Shown here: one piece after another, positions 42,312 through 51,097 of the stretch | Position numbering within the stretch: position 1 is the stretch's first letter | Layout: each line of letters begins with the position of its first letter | Assembly (NCBI RefSeq): GCF_012927745.1 | Contig: NZ_JABBKX010000012.1 | Location: forward strand, 1-64,000 | Length of the DNA stretch: 64,000 nt | Direction: 5' to 3' | From: Neoroseomonas marina | Lineage (GTDB): Bacteria; Pseudomonadota; Alphaproteobacteria; Acetobacterales; Acetobacteraceae | The notes under the pieces: generated by a model | Database searches by the model: none | Told to the model about the DNA's origin: nothing | Seen by the model: only the letters and a program-made list of their open reading frames with translations | Translations under genes and position numbers: made by a program

Positions 42312-43748
42312 ATGGACGATCGGACGGCGCCGCCCATCGTCGGGGTCATCGAGCAGGTCGCGGGCCAGGCCCCCCACCGGCCGGCGCTGATCCACGAGCA
42401 CGGGGCGGTTGGCTATGGGCGGCTCGTCGCCGAGGTGCGCGGCCTCGCGGCGCAGTTCGCGCGCGCGGGGTTGCGGCCGGGCGATGCCGTGGGCGTCGCG
42501 CTGGGCGAGGAGCGCGCGGCGATTCCGGTGAGCCTCGCGCTGCTGCGCCTCGGCTGCCGCCAGGTGGCACTGCCGCCGCGGGATCCGGCGCCGGTGCGCG
42601 AGGATCTCGCGACGCGGCTGGCGCTCGTCGCAGTGGTCGGGCTTTCGCCGTCGGACGCCGCCGGCAGCGCGGCGCTCATCGTCCCGGATATCGAGGCGGC
42701 CGCGCGCGATGACGGACCGGTCGCGGCGCCGTCCTTGGCGGGCGACGTCGTCGTCGGCACCTCGGGCACCACCGGCCGGCCCAAGCTGATGCTCGCGGAC
42801 CAGGGGCAGCTGGTGCACCACGCGGCGACGCTCGCGGGCTATGGCACGGTCTTCCATCGCCAGGTGCCCTTCGACAGCAACTACGGCAAGCGCCTGACCC
42901 TGCGCAGCCTCGTGACCGGTGGGACGGAGGTGCTCGGCACCGACCTTACGCCTGATGCGTTGGCCGAGCTTTGCGCCCGCCACGGCGTCACACGGGTGCA
43001 CATGCCGCCCCAGGTGGCGGAGGCCCTGTTCGCCGCCGGCGCGCGGATCGGCGCGACCTGGCCCGATGCGACGCGCATCTTCACCACCGGCGCGCGCATC
43101 CCGCAGGCGTTGCGGCTCGGGCTGCAGGAACGCCTCGGCTGCGGGGTTCATGTCCAGTACGGCGCGACCGAGGCCGGCATGGTCACCATCGCCGGGCCCG
43201 AGGAACACGCCGCGCATCCCGACACGGTGGGATACGTGCTGCCCGGCGTCGAGGTGATGCTGGTGGACGAGCATGGCCGGCCTGTCCCGCAGGGTGAGGA
43301 AGGCCTGGTGCGCATCCGCTCGGCCGGCGCGATCGATCGCTACCTCGACGATCCGGCGGCGACGGCGCGGCACTGCATCGACGGCTGGTATCAGCCGGGC
43401 GATGTCGGCCGCTTCGCCCCCTGGGGCGCGCTGCTGGTGGCGGGGCGGCGGGACGACATGATGACCCTCGGTACCATCAAGATCCTGCCCGCCGAGATCG
43501 AGGCGGTGGCCGAGGGCTTCCCCGGCCTGCGCGACTGCGCCGCCTTTCCGGTGCGCGCGCCGGCACTGGGCGACATCCCCGTGCTGGCGGTGGTGGGCGA
43601 TGCCGGCTTCGACGCGGCGGGGCTGCTCGCGCATTGCCGCGCGCGGCTCGGGCTGCGCGCGCCGCGCAAGGTGGTCGCGGTGGAGGCGATCCCGCGCAAC
43701 GCCATGGGCAAGGTGCTGCGACAGCAGTTGGCGGAGATGGCGCGATGA
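42312..43748 (+). CDS. AMP-dependent acyl/aryl ligase
   Basis: 478-residue ANL-superfamily adenylating enzyme. The core motifs are complete: GTSGTTGRPK at 149-158 (A3), YGATEAG near 295 (A5), GWYQPGDVG (A7) and the C-terminal PRNAMGKVLR with the catalytic Lys (A10). It is short for an acyl-CoA synthetase and fits a stand-alone ligase that loads an acyl-carrier protein; the next gene (ATGA overlap) encodes one. The adenylated substrate cannot be read from sequence. ATG 42312 is used rather than an ATG 16 codons upstream. Confidence 0.88.
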   Translation: MDDRTAPPIVGVIEQVAGQAPHRPALIHEHGAVGYGRLVAEVRGLAAQFARAGLRPGDAVGVALGEERAAIPVSLALLRLGCRQVALPPRDPAPVREDLATRLALVAVVGLSPSDAAGSAALIVPDIEAAARDDGPVAAPSLAGDVVVGTSGTTGRPKLMLADQGQLVHHAATLAGYGTVFHRQVPFDSNYGKRLTLRSLVTGGTEVLGTDLTPDALAELCARHGVTRVHMPPQVAEALFAAGARIGATWPDATRIFTTGARIPQALRLGLQERLGCGVHVQYGATEAGMVTIAGPEEHAAHPDTVGYVLPGVEVMLVDEHGRPVPQGEEGLVRIRSAGAIDRYLDDPAATARHCIDGWYQPGDVGRFAPWGALLVAGRRDDMMTLGTIKILPAEIEAVAEGFPGLRDCAAFPVRAPALGDIPVLAVVGDAGFDAAGLLAHCRARLGLRAPRKVVAVEAIPRNAMGKVLRQQLAEMAR

Positions 43749-44011
43749 GCCGCGATCCCGCCGCGATGCGCGCGTTGGTCGTGCGGGCCGTGCTCGCCAA
43801 CCCCGTCACGCTGTTTCCCGACGAGGCCACGCGGGCGCGGCTCGAGGATCCCGCCGCCGACTGCGCCTTCGAGGAACTCGGCTTCGATTCCCTCGCACGC
43901 ATGGAGTTCTGCATCTGGATGCAGCTCGAGGCCGGGATCGAGATCGCCGAGGCGGCGCTGCTCGACCATCCGTCCGTCGCCGCGCTCGCGGCCCATCTGG
44001 CGGGACGCTGA
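43745..44011 (+). CDS. Acyl-carrier protein
   Basis: 88 residues with the phosphopantetheine site ELGFDSLARMEF (S49), and the four-helix acidic character of carrier proteins. It overlaps the ligase gene by four bases and the next gene by one base (TGATG). Together with the ligase it looks like a two-step activation and carrier loading module. Confidence 0.9.
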   Translation: MSRDPAAMRALVVRAVLANPVTLFPDEATRARLEDPAADCAFEELGFDSLARMEFCIWMQLEAGIEIAEAALLDHPSVAALAAHLAGR

Positions 44012-44892
44012 TGGATCTCGCCGCGGCCTTCGCCGCCTGCCGTACGGAGGCCGATTTCTACCGCGTGCAGATCGAGGCGGAGACGCTGCTCGCCCCGGCC
44101 GAGATCGCAGCGCAGGCGCCGGAGGCGCTGGCCGACCCGGCGCGCGGCTGGCTCGAACGCCTGCATGGTTCGCTGAGCCGGATCGGTTCGTCGGTCGCGC
44201 CCTTTCGGCGTCGTGCGCTGGCCGATGCGGTGACGCTGTTCGAAGGCCCGGCGACGCCGGGGGTGGCGCGGACGCTCGTCATTGCCTTCGCTGGCATCGC
44301 GCAGCGGATGAACATCCCGACGGCGGTCTTCCTGCAGGCCCTGCCGGCGGAGCGATGCGACGTCGTCATGCTGCGCGACCCGGCGCGCGCAGCCTTCCTG
44401 ACCGGCGTGCCGGGCTATGCGGCGGACCTCCGCGCACTGGCGGCACGGCTCGCAGAGGATGTGCCGCTCGCGGCCTATGCGGACGGGATGCGCTGCATCG
44501 GCACCAGCGCGGGCGGCGCGGCGGCGCTGTGCTTCGGGCTGCTGGCCGGGGCACGGCGGGCGGTCAGCGTGGATGGCGCGCATCCGGCCGCGCTGCGCCT
44601 GCGCTTTGCCGAGGGGGCGGATCGCGGCGCGCTCGATGCCGCGATCGCCGGGGTGGAGCCACGCGGCACGGCGCTGCTGTCGGCCTACGGCGCCTTCCAT
44701 CCGCAGGACGGGCTGCGGGCGCGGCTTCTGGCGCTGGGTCTGCCGGGCGCGCGCAGCATCGGCATCGCGGTGCAGGGTGGGCATGGGCTGCTCGCGCCGC
44801 TGCTCGCCGCCGGCGCGCTGTCGCGTTTCCTGACCGAGTTCCTCCTCGCCGACACGCCGGCCGAGGCCATGCCCGATCCCTGGCAGGCGTGA
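44011..44892 (+). CDS. Alpha/beta-hydrolase-like serine protein, unknown role
   Basis: 293 residues. A nucleophile-elbow GTSAGGAA has S166, and GGHGLL near 256-261 supplies a likely catalytic His258; D233 in FHPQDG is a candidate acid. The first 80 residues are helical and unlike known thioesterases. It could release or transfer the acyl group from the adjacent ACP; this is inference from the coupled layout. No family name recognised. Confidence 0.6.
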   Translation: MDLAAAFAACRTEADFYRVQIEAETLLAPAEIAAQAPEALADPARGWLERLHGSLSRIGSSVAPFRRRALADAVTLFEGPATPGVARTLVIAFAGIAQRMNIPTAVFLQALPAERCDVVMLRDPARAAFLTGVPGYAADLRALAARLAEDVPLAAYADGMRCIGTSAGGAAALCFGLLAGARRAVSVDGAHPAALRLRFAEGADRGALDAAIAGVEPRGTALLSAYGAFHPQDGLRARLLALGLPGARSIGIAVQGGHGLLAPLLAAGALSRFLTEFLLADTPAEAMPDPWQA

Positions 44893-44896
44893 CGCC

Positions 44897-45775
44897 TCAG
44901 GTCGCGGGGGCCTCGAGGCTGTCGCGGATGAAGCCGATCAGCGGATCGACCAGCGCCGAGCGGCCCTCGGCGTCGCCGAACAGGCACATCTCGGCCGTGC
45001 CGCACTCCGGCAGGCCGTGGAGTTCCGCGAGCCCCGCCGGCAGGCCGGTCCGACCGAGAACAGTCGCCGCGAAGCCCGCCTGCGCTGCCGCCGCGACGCC
45101 GAGCAGCGAGGCCGAGGTGTAGAGCACCTCGAAGGCGATCCCCGCGCGCGCCAGGGCGGTCAGCGCGCGGTCGCGGAACATGCAGCCCTGCGGCAGCATC
45201 GCGATCGGCAGCGGTCGGCCCTCGGGCGGCACCCAGCCGGGGGATGCGACCCAGACGATGGTCTCGGTGAAGACCGGACGGCCCTCGGTCTCGCCGTCGC
45301 GACGCTTGCCCAGCACCAGGTCGAGCGCGCCATCGGCCATGGCCGCGCGCAGCTCGTGGCTGCGACCCACCTCCACCTCCAGGCGGACCTCCGGATAGGT
45401 CTGGGTGAAGCGGGCCAGCACCGGGGCCAGGTTGCGCGGGATGAAATGATCCGCGACGCCCAGGCGCAGGCGGCCCGCGACCGGGGGGGCGACCATGCGG
45501 CGCACCGCCTCGTCGTTCAGGGCCAGCATGCGCCGCGCATAGGCGAGCAGCGTCTCGCCCTCCCGCGTCAGCGCCACGCCGCGGCCGCCGCGGTCCAGCA
45601 CGCGCTTGCCGAGGATGTCCTCGAGCCGCTTCACCTTCAGGCTGATCGCCGATTGCGTCAGGCCGAGCGCCACGCCGGCGGCGGTGAAGCCGCCGCGCTC
45701 GGCCACCGTGACGAAGCCGCGCAGCAGGTCGAGGTCGAGGTCGGGAACGCGCATGGTGGGATGAGGAATCATCAT
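44897..45775 (-). CDS. LysR-family transcriptional regulator
   Basis: 292 residues from the ATG at 45775 (an ATG seven codons in, at 45754, is possible). The winged HTH is near the N-terminus (LDLLRGFVTVAERGGFTAAG, ALGLTQSAISLKVKRLE), followed by a two-lobed ligand domain. It faces the AMP-ligase operon (stops 4 bases apart), so it does not sit divergently to the gene it would classically control. Its target is not evident; its own upstream region contains a dispersed repeat. Confidence 0.88.
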   Translation of the reverse strand: MMIPHPTMRVPDLDLDLLRGFVTVAERGGFTAAGVALGLTQSAISLKVKRLEDILGKRVLDRGGRGVALTREGETLLAYARRMLALNDEAVRRMVAPPVAGRLRLGVADHFIPRNLAPVLARFTQTYPEVRLEVEVGRSHELRAAMADGALDLVLGKRRDGETEGRPVFTETIVWVASPGWVPPEGRPLPIAMLPQGCMFRDRALTALARAGIAFEVLYTSASLLGVAAAAQAGFAATVLGRTGLPAGLAELHGLPECGTAEMCLFGDAEGRSALVDPLIGFIRDSLEAPAT

Positions 45776-45811
45776 GCCGCGATTGGAGTCAATGAGGGGC
45801 GCAAATGAGAA

Positions 45812-45877
45812 CGGGGAGGGCGCCGCCCTCCCCGAACCCCACCCGCCAAAGGCCGAAGGGCCTTTGGAAACCAATAC
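45812..45877 (-). repeat. Dispersed double-hairpin intergenic element, copy 2
   Basis: Two inverted repeats: a 10-bp arm CGGGGAGGGC at 45812-45821 with 45825-45834, and a 9-bp arm CCAAAGGCC at 45846-45854 with 45859-45867, then AAACCAATAC. Read on the minus strand it gives TATTGGTTTCCAAAGGCC, matching copy 1 at 8083-8175 in element order and shared TTGGTTTCCAA. It lies between LysR and DUF2076. Confidence 0.6.
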
Positions 45878-46645
45878 TCAGATTTCCTCGTCGCCGCCCG
45901 CGTCGCCGCCATCGTCCTGGGCGCCCCAGGCGTCCTGCTCGACGGGCGCGGCATCCTGCTGGCCCCAGCCGGTGTCGGCGGGCGCCTTCGCGCCGCCGTC
46001 GAAGCCCGCGGTGCCAGCGGGGTCCGTCCAGGGGGAGGAGACGGGGGCCGCATCGGCGCCACCGGTGCCGAAGGGGCTCGCCGCCTGGGCGGCGCCGCCA
46101 TGCCCGCCGAAGGCGCTGGACAGCATGTTGCCGATCAGCATGCCGCCGGCCACGCCCGCGGCAGCGGCCGCGGCGGTACCGAGGAAGCCCATGCCTCCGC
46201 GGCCCTGCGGCTGCAGCGCCTGCGGGTTGTAGCCCTGCGGATACTGCGGCTGCGGGCGGGGCGGCATCGGCGGGGGCATCTGCGCGTTCGACCGTCCGCC
46301 GAACAGGCCGCCGAGCATCCCGCTGCCACCGGCCTGCGCCGCGGCGGCCTGGCCCTGCCGCCGGGCGTTCTCCACCTCCCATTCCAGTTGCTGGATGCGG
46401 TTGTTTGCCTCGATCAGCGCGGCTTCCTGCACGAAGGCCGTCTGCGTGATGCGGTAACGTGCCTCGGGATAGCGGGCGAAGAGGTCGGCGATCAGCCGGT
46501 CCGCCTCGGGGTCCACGGGCGGCAGGGATGGGCGCTGCGGCGCCGCGGCGGCGCCCCAGGGGCTGGTCGATGGCTGCGGCACGGGGGCCGCGCCGCTGAT
46601 CCGTTCAACGAAGGCGGAGATGATCCGCCGTTCTTCTTCCGTCAT
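45878..46645 (-). CDS. DUF2076 domain protein
   Basis: 255 residues. The N-terminus (MTEEERRIISAFVERISGA) and the helical segment ITQTAFVQEAALIEANNRIQ are the DUF2076 hallmarks (periplasmic ligand-binding-like sensor protein, function unknown). The middle and C-terminus are Gly/Pro/Gln-rich with a hydrophobic run (LGTAAAAAAGVAGGMLIGNML, split here by residues about 150-170) and an acidic tail. Low complexity makes the boundary of homology unclear. Confidence 0.85.
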   Translation of the reverse strand: MTEEERRIISAFVERISGAAPVPQPSTSPWGAAAAPQRPSLPPVDPEADRLIADLFARYPEARYRITQTAFVQEAALIEANNRIQQLEWEVENARRQGQAAAAQAGGSGMLGGLFGGRSNAQMPPPMPPRPQPQYPQGYNPQALQPQGRGGMGFLGTAAAAAAGVAGGMLIGNMLSSAFGGHGGAAQAASPFGTGGADAAPVSSPWTDPAGTAGFDGGAKAPADTGWGQQDAAPVEQDAWGAQDDGGDAGGDEEI

Positions 46646-46759
46646 CCTCAGAATCCTCTCCCGGGCTGGGTCAGGGGCGGCCCTCCATCGGGCGCACTCT
46701 CCCGCCGCGCGGCGAAGTGGCCCGGCGCAGCGTCGCTTTCAAGCGGATTCGGTGCGCTG

Positions 46760-47188
46760 TTACCGGCCTGTAGCAATCCGCGGGGGCAGGCCGAGCCGGC
46801 CCCATTCGATCGCCGGGCAGCGATCCATCACCACCACGAGGCCCGCGGCCCGCGCGCGTTCCGCCGCCGTTTCGTCGATCACGCCGAGTTGGAGCCAGAC
46901 GGCGTTGGCGCCGAGGCGGATCGCCTCATCCACGACGGCCCCCGCATCGACGCTGCGGCGGAAGATGTCGACCATGTCGAGCGGGCCGGCCTGGGCCAGG
47001 GTGGCGACCGAGGGCACGCCGTGGACCGCCCGGCCGTCCAACGCGGGGTTCACCGGCACCGCGTCGTAGCCGCGGTCGAGCAGGAAGCGGAACACGCCAT
47101 GGCTCGGCCGGCCCGGCCGATCCGAGGCACCGACCACGGCGATGCGCCGCGTGCGCAGCAGAAGGTCCCGGACCTGGTCGTCGGTCAT
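46760..47188 (-). CDS. CoA-binding domain protein (YccU-like)
   Basis: 142-residue Rossmann-fold protein: RRIAVVGASDRPGRPSHGVF near residues 14-33, then PLDMVDIFRRSVDAG and AVWLQLGVIDETAA, matching small stand-alone CoA-binding proteins. Its biochemical role is not established. The ATG overlaps the stop of the GNAT gene by four bases, placing it last in a three-gene operon. Confidence 0.88.
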   Translation of the reverse strand: MTDDQVRDLLLRTRRIAVVGASDRPGRPSHGVFRFLLDRGYDAVPVNPALDGRAVHGVPSVATLAQAGPLDMVDIFRRSVDAGAVVDEAIRLGANAVWLQLGVIDETAAERARAAGLVVVMDRCPAIEWGRLGLPPRIATGR

Positions 47189-47694
47189 CGTGCGGCTCCC
47201 GGTGCGTCGAGGATCTTTTCCATGAAAAGCAGGTCCAGCCAGCGGCCGAACTTCCGCCCCACCTCGTGCAGCACCGCGCCGCGCACGAAGCCGAGGCGTT
47301 CATGCATGCGGATCGAGCCCTCGTTCGAGGCATCGATGCCCGCGATCATCACATGCTTCCCGAGGGCGACCGCGGGGTCGAACAGCGCGCCGACCAGTGA
47401 CGTGCCCAGGCCCTTGCCGCGCGCATCGGCGCGGATATGCACGGAATGCTCGACGGTGTGGCGGTAGCCGGGGAAGGCCCGGAAATCCCCGAAGGTCGCA
47501 AGGCCGAGCACCCCGTTCCCGTCATCCGCCACCAGCACGGGATACCCAGCCGATTGCCGCGCAGCGAACCAGGCGCGGCGGTCCTCGAGCGACACGGGAT
47601 CGTCCATGTAGATCGCGGTCGAGGTTGCGATCACCTCGTTGTAGATCGCCGTGATCGCGGGCAGGTCGGCCTCGGTGGCGGGACGGATGGGCAT
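47185..47694 (-). CDS. GNAT N-acetyltransferase, phosphinothricin acetyltransferase-like
   Basis: 169 residues of the GNAT family with the acetyl-CoA loop ADARGKGLGTSL at about 89-100, and family features IYNEVIATSTAIY, EDRRAWF, and VLHEVGRKFGRWLDL of the pat/bar-type group that acetylates methionine-sulfone-like or phosphinothricin-like amino acids. Overlaps its neighbours on both sides by four bases (ATGA). Confidence 0.87.
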   Translation of the reverse strand: MPIRPATEADLPAITAIYNEVIATSTAIYMDDPVSLEDRRAWFAARQSAGYPVLVADDGNGVLGLATFGDFRAFPGYRHTVEHSVHIRADARGKGLGTSLVGALFDPAVALGKHVMIAGIDASNEGSIRMHERLGFVRGAVLHEVGRKFGRWLDLLFMEKILDAPGAAR

Positions 47695-48443
47695 CAGAAT
47701 TCCTCGAGCAGCCGCCCGCAGCCCTCGACCTTGTCCATGATCCCGTTGGCGCGCAGGGCATGCCAGTAGGTGGCGGCGTTGATGGCGATAACCGGCTTGC
47801 CGAGCCAGAGTTCCGCCATGGCGGCGAGCTTCACCATCGAAAGGTTGGTGCCGACCTGGATGATCGCATCGACGTCGTCGCCGTCGATCTGCTTGATCGC
47901 CGCGACGCATTGACGCGGCGTGACCTGGGCGATGCCGGTCCAGGACCGGCACTGCAGGGCGATGTCGCGCACCACGCTGAAGCCCATGTCGCCGAAGTAG
48001 CGCGCGACCTCGGTGTTCATGGCCGGCCAATAGGGCGACAGCACGGCGAGCCGCTTCACGCCGCCATAGGCGTTCAGCGCCGCGGTGCAGGCATGGCTGC
48101 CGACCGAGATGTCGAGGCCCGAGACCTCCTTCACCTGGCTGATGAAGCGGTCCGCGCCCTTCGCACCGTCGAAGAAGGTGACGGCCGACATGCCCATGAC
48201 CAGGTAGTCCGGGTTGCAGGTCATCACCGAGCGCACCGCGTCGAGCGTGTTCGCCCCGATCAGTTCCGCGCCGGCGCGGAAGGTCTCGTTGGACACGGCG
48301 TCGGCGTTCGGCGTGAAGATGCGCGAATAGTGGTTGGTCACGCCGGCCGGGCGCATCATGTCGAAATCGGGCTGCACGACCGTGTTGGTGGACGGCCCCA
48401 TCACGCCGAACAGCTTGCGCCAGCCAAGGATGTCGCGGCCCAT
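47694..48443 (-). CDS. Maleate isomerase/arylmalonate decarboxylase-family protein lacking canonical cysteines
   Basis: 249 residues of the Asp/Glu-racemase-like fold. GVMGPSTNTVVQPDFD at about 13-28 and GKPVIAINAATYWHALR near the C-terminus fit maleate cis-trans isomerases and AMDases. The two catalytic cysteine positions, by motif alignment near residues 85 (MGMSAVT) and 198 (VGTNLSM), hold Met and Gly. Cysteines elsewhere (76, 119, 165, 179, 242) could not simply replace them. Function therefore uncertain. First gene of an operon with a GNAT and a CoA-binding protein. Confidence 0.7.
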   Translation of the reverse strand: MGRDILGWRKLFGVMGPSTNTVVQPDFDMMRPAGVTNHYSRIFTPNADAVSNETFRAGAELIGANTLDAVRSVMTCNPDYLVMGMSAVTFFDGAKGADRFISQVKEVSGLDISVGSHACTAALNAYGGVKRLAVLSPYWPAMNTEVARYFGDMGFSVVRDIALQCRSWTGIAQVTPRQCVAAIKQIDGDDVDAIIQVGTNLSMVKLAAMAELWLGKPVIAINAATYWHALRANGIMDKVEGCGRLLEEF

Positions 48444-48563
48444 CGCCTTCTCCCGCTTTCGTCAGGGCGTGCAGCCTGCCACAGGCGCGCGAACGCGCCA
48501 GCCCTTGCCGGCACGCCGCATGCAAGCATCATGTCTGTTGCTTCCCGCCGGAGACCGACACCG

Positions 48564-49538
48564 ATGGCCGCCATCCGACGCCGCGCCCTGATGCTTGCCG
48601 CGCCGGGCCTCGCACTGCCCTTCGCCGCGCGCGGCCAGGGCGCCTGGCCCGACCGCCCGATCCGCTGGATCAATCCGGGGCCGGCGGGCGGCGCGGGCGA
48701 CGTGATGTCGCGCCTGGCCGGGGACCGGCTGTCGGCGAAGCTCGGCCAGCCGGTGGTGGTCGAGAACCGGCCGGGGGCGGGGACCAATATCGGCATGACC
48801 GCGGTCGCGCGCAGCGCGCCGGACGGATACACGCTGGGGCTTGCCTCCATCGCCTCCCACGCGGCGAATAAGTGGCTCTATCCGAACATGCCCTTCGATC
48901 CGGAGAAGGACTTCGCCGCGGTCGGCATGATCGCGCTGGTGCCGAACATCGTCGTGGTGCCGCCGTCCATTCCGCCGAAGACGCTGCAGGAATTCGTGGC
49001 CTGGGCGAAGGGGCTGGGCCGGCCGCTGAATTTCGGCTCGGTCGGGATCGGGTCGTCCCAGCATCTGGCGGCGGCGCAGTTCGGCCAGATCACGGGCATC
49101 GAGATCATCCACGCGCCCTACAACCAGGCAGGGCAGATGAACACGGACCTGATCGAGGCGCGGCTCGACGTGCTGTTCCAGTCGATCTCGGCGGTGGCGT
49201 CGATGGCGCAGGCGGGGCGCATGCGGCCGATCGCGGTCTCGGGCCCCGACCGCGTGCCGGCCTTCCCCGACCTGCCGACGATGCGCGAGCAGGGCGTCGA
49301 CGTGACGACGACGGGCTGGTTCGGACTCGCCACCCCGGCGGGCGTGCCGGAACCGATCCTCGCACGGCTGGACGAGACGCTGGCCGCCTCGCTCGGGGAG
49401 GAGGACCTGCGCCAGCGCATCGCCGCCGGCGGCTCGGTGCCGACCATCATGCGGCGCGCGGAATTCGCGCGCTTCATGGCCGAGCAGAGCGAGAAGATGG
49501 GCGCGATCATCCGCGCCTCGGGCGCCCGGCTCCAGTAG
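48564..49538 (+). CDS. Bug-family substrate-binding protein
   Basis: 324 residues with an RRR-containing signal (MAAIRRRALMLAAPGLALP) and Bug motifs IRWINPGPAGGAGDVMSRLAG and NRPGAGTNIGMTAVARSAPDGYT. ATG 48564 has GGAG twelve bases upstream; another ATG at 48531 would extend it by 11 residues. It is divergent from the AMDase-like operon and converges with the DehI-like gene. No TctAB neighbours. Confidence 0.88.
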   Translation: MAAIRRRALMLAAPGLALPFAARGQGAWPDRPIRWINPGPAGGAGDVMSRLAGDRLSAKLGQPVVVENRPGAGTNIGMTAVARSAPDGYTLGLASIASHAANKWLYPNMPFDPEKDFAAVGMIALVPNIVVVPPSIPPKTLQEFVAWAKGLGRPLNFGSVGIGSSQHLAAAQFGQITGIEIIHAPYNQAGQMNTDLIEARLDVLFQSISAVASMAQAGRMRPIAVSGPDRVPAFPDLPTMREQGVDVTTTGWFGLATPAGVPEPILARLDETLAASLGEEDLRQRIAAGGSVPTIMRRAEFARFMAEQSEKMGAIIRASGARLQ

Positions 49539-49539
49539 C

Positions 49540-50310
49540 TCAGGCGAGGGCGCTGCGCAGCGCGAGGCCGACGGGCACCATCCCGGGGATCACCTCCCGC
49601 GTGAACAGCCCGAGGGTCGCGAGGAAGCCGGGTAGGGCGGCAGGTGCGGCGGGCGCCGGGCCCAACGTGGCGATCAGCCCTGGCGCCGCGGCCGCGGCGG
49701 CCGCGACGGCGGCGTCCCGCGCGTCGCGCAGCGCCGCGCCGGCGAAGAGTGGCGCGAGCAGTCCCGGAAGCCGTGGCAGCACCTCAGGCCAGTGGGCGAG
49801 GTGCAGGTACAGGCTCGGGACCACCGCCGGGTCCGACAGGCCATGCGCGGCGGCGAGCGCGCGCACCGTGGCGGCCTCGGCCGGCGGCAGCGCGTCGAGG
49901 CGCGGCAGGGGCGGTGGCGCCGGCAGCGCGGGGCCGGCAAGGGCCGTGGCGCCAGGCTGCCCGGGCGCCACGCCCTCGGTGCGCATCCGTACCGCCGTCA
50001 GCACCGCGAGATTCGTCAGGTTGCCGCGATTGTAGGTTTCGATCAGGGCAGCGACGCCTTCGGGCGCGGTGCTGTGCGCCAGGGCCGGCACGCGCACAGC
50101 GGCCGCGATGCGGTCCCGCGCGCCTGCGGCGGCGCCACTGTCCAACGCCGGCCGCGCCTGTGCCCAGAGCCAGTCCAGCACGCCCGGGAGTGCTGCCGCA
50201 TGGCGCCAGATCAGGTTGACCTGCGGCACGCCCATCGTCGCGCGCAGCGCCGCGTAGACCGTGGCGATGTCGGGCGAGGCCTCGCCATCGCGGATCTCGA
50301 TCAGGCTCAT
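49540..50310 (-). CDS. DehI-like halocarboxylic acid dehalogenase family protein
   Basis: 256 residues, almost wholly helical and alanine-rich. The N-terminal IATVYAALRATMGVPQVNLI and WRHAAALPGVLDWLWAQARP pattern resembles DehI-type 2-haloacid dehalogenases, which lack the HAD nucleophile. The match is by pattern memory only, and the active-site Asp was not located with certainty. It overlaps the isochorismatase-family gene by four bases, so the two are cotranslated. Confidence 0.5.
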   Translation of the reverse strand: MSLIEIRDGEASPDIATVYAALRATMGVPQVNLIWRHAAALPGVLDWLWAQARPALDSGAAAGARDRIAAAVRVPALAHSTAPEGVAALIETYNRGNLTNLAVLTAVRMRTEGVAPGQPGATALAGPALPAPPPLPRLDALPPAEAATVRALAAAHGLSDPAVVPSLYLHLAHWPEVLPRLPGLLAPLFAGAALRDARDAAVAAAAAAAPGLIATLGPAPAAPAALPGFLATLGLFTREVIPGMVPVGLALRSALA

Positions 50311-50939
50311 CGCGGTGCCGTCCAGTCGGCTTCGAGTTCCGCGCGCGTCATCAGGTCCGCGTATTTCTGACCCATGTCGAACAGGTTCGCCTCATGCGGC
50401 GCGATCGCCCGGTCGCCGACGCAATCCACCACGCAGACGGTGCGGAAATTGTGCTGCATGGCGTCGACCACCGTCGCGCGCACGCAGCCCGATGTGGTGC
50501 AGCCCGCGACCGCTACCGTGTCGACGCGCCGGAACGCCAGCCAGCCCGCCAGGTTGGTGTCGAAGAAGCCCGAGGCGCCCTGCTTGCGCACGATCAGTTC
50601 GCCCGGCAGCGGCGTGAGTTCCGGCACGATCTGCGACAGCGGGCTGGTTTCCGTCAGCTTGCGCAGAGACGGCGCCTTCAGCGTGAAGACGCCGGCATCC
50701 GACCCGTCCTCGGCATAGACCACGCGGGTATGCGCGACCGGCCAGCCCTGCCGGCGCGCGAAGGCGAGCAACTGCACCGTCTGTTCGATCGCGGGGCCGA
50801 TGTTGCCGCCGCCGAAATGCGCGGGGTCGGAGAAACCCACCACGAAATCGACGATGACGAGCGCGGGCGCTGCGCCCAGGCCCGAGCGGTTGCCCATGCC
50901 CTGCCGGTGGTAGATGTCCGCTTCCGGATGTCCGCTCAT
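50307..50939 (-). CDS. Isochorismatase-family amidohydrolase (maleamate/N-carbamoylsarcosine amidase-like)
   Basis: 210 residues with the cysteine-hydrolase triad D31 (LVIVDFVVGF), K119 (IVRKQGASGFF) and C152 (GCTTSGCVRAT). The SGFFDTNL and HEANLFDMGQKYAD segments fit the maleamate/N-carbamoylsarcosine amidase branch. It hydrolyses an amide or carbamoyl group; the substrate is not fixed. A conserved hairpin repeat ends six bases before its ATG, an arrangement shared with the ATP12 gene. Confidence 0.87.
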   Translation of the reverse strand: MSGHPEADIYHRQGMGNRSGLGAAPALVIVDFVVGFSDPAHFGGGNIGPAIEQTVQLLAFARRQGWPVAHTRVVYAEDGSDAGVFTLKAPSLRKLTETSPLSQIVPELTPLPGELIVRKQGASGFFDTNLAGWLAFRRVDTVAVAGCTTSGCVRATVVDAMQHNFRTVCVVDCVGDRAIAPHEANLFDMGQKYADLMTRAELEADWTAPR

Positions 50940-50945
50940 TTTTCT

Positions 50946-50992
50946 TGTCCCTCAGACGGCGGGCGCCGCACATCCGTGCGGCTTGCCTTCGC
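50946..50992 (-). repeat. Start-codon-proximal hairpin repeat, copy 1
   Basis: On the plus strand it reads CCCTCAGACGGCGGGCG, then a hairpin with arms CCGCAC/GTGCGG around loop ATCC, then TTGCCTTCGCG. The element is read in the minus direction and ends close to the isochorismatase-family ATG at 50939. Copy 2 at 56016-56071 shares the flanks exactly, but its hairpin arms differ in a complementary manner. Further hairpins upstream in both copies are GC-rich. Confidence 0.7.
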
Positions 50993-51097
50993 GCCAAGCA
51001 CTGGCGCGTCGGCGGCGGCGGGTGGTCTGGGCGCGGTCGCGCTGTGCGCTCCCGGCCCGAGGCGACGCCTCGGGCCGCCTTCCGCCCCCTGGCACGG

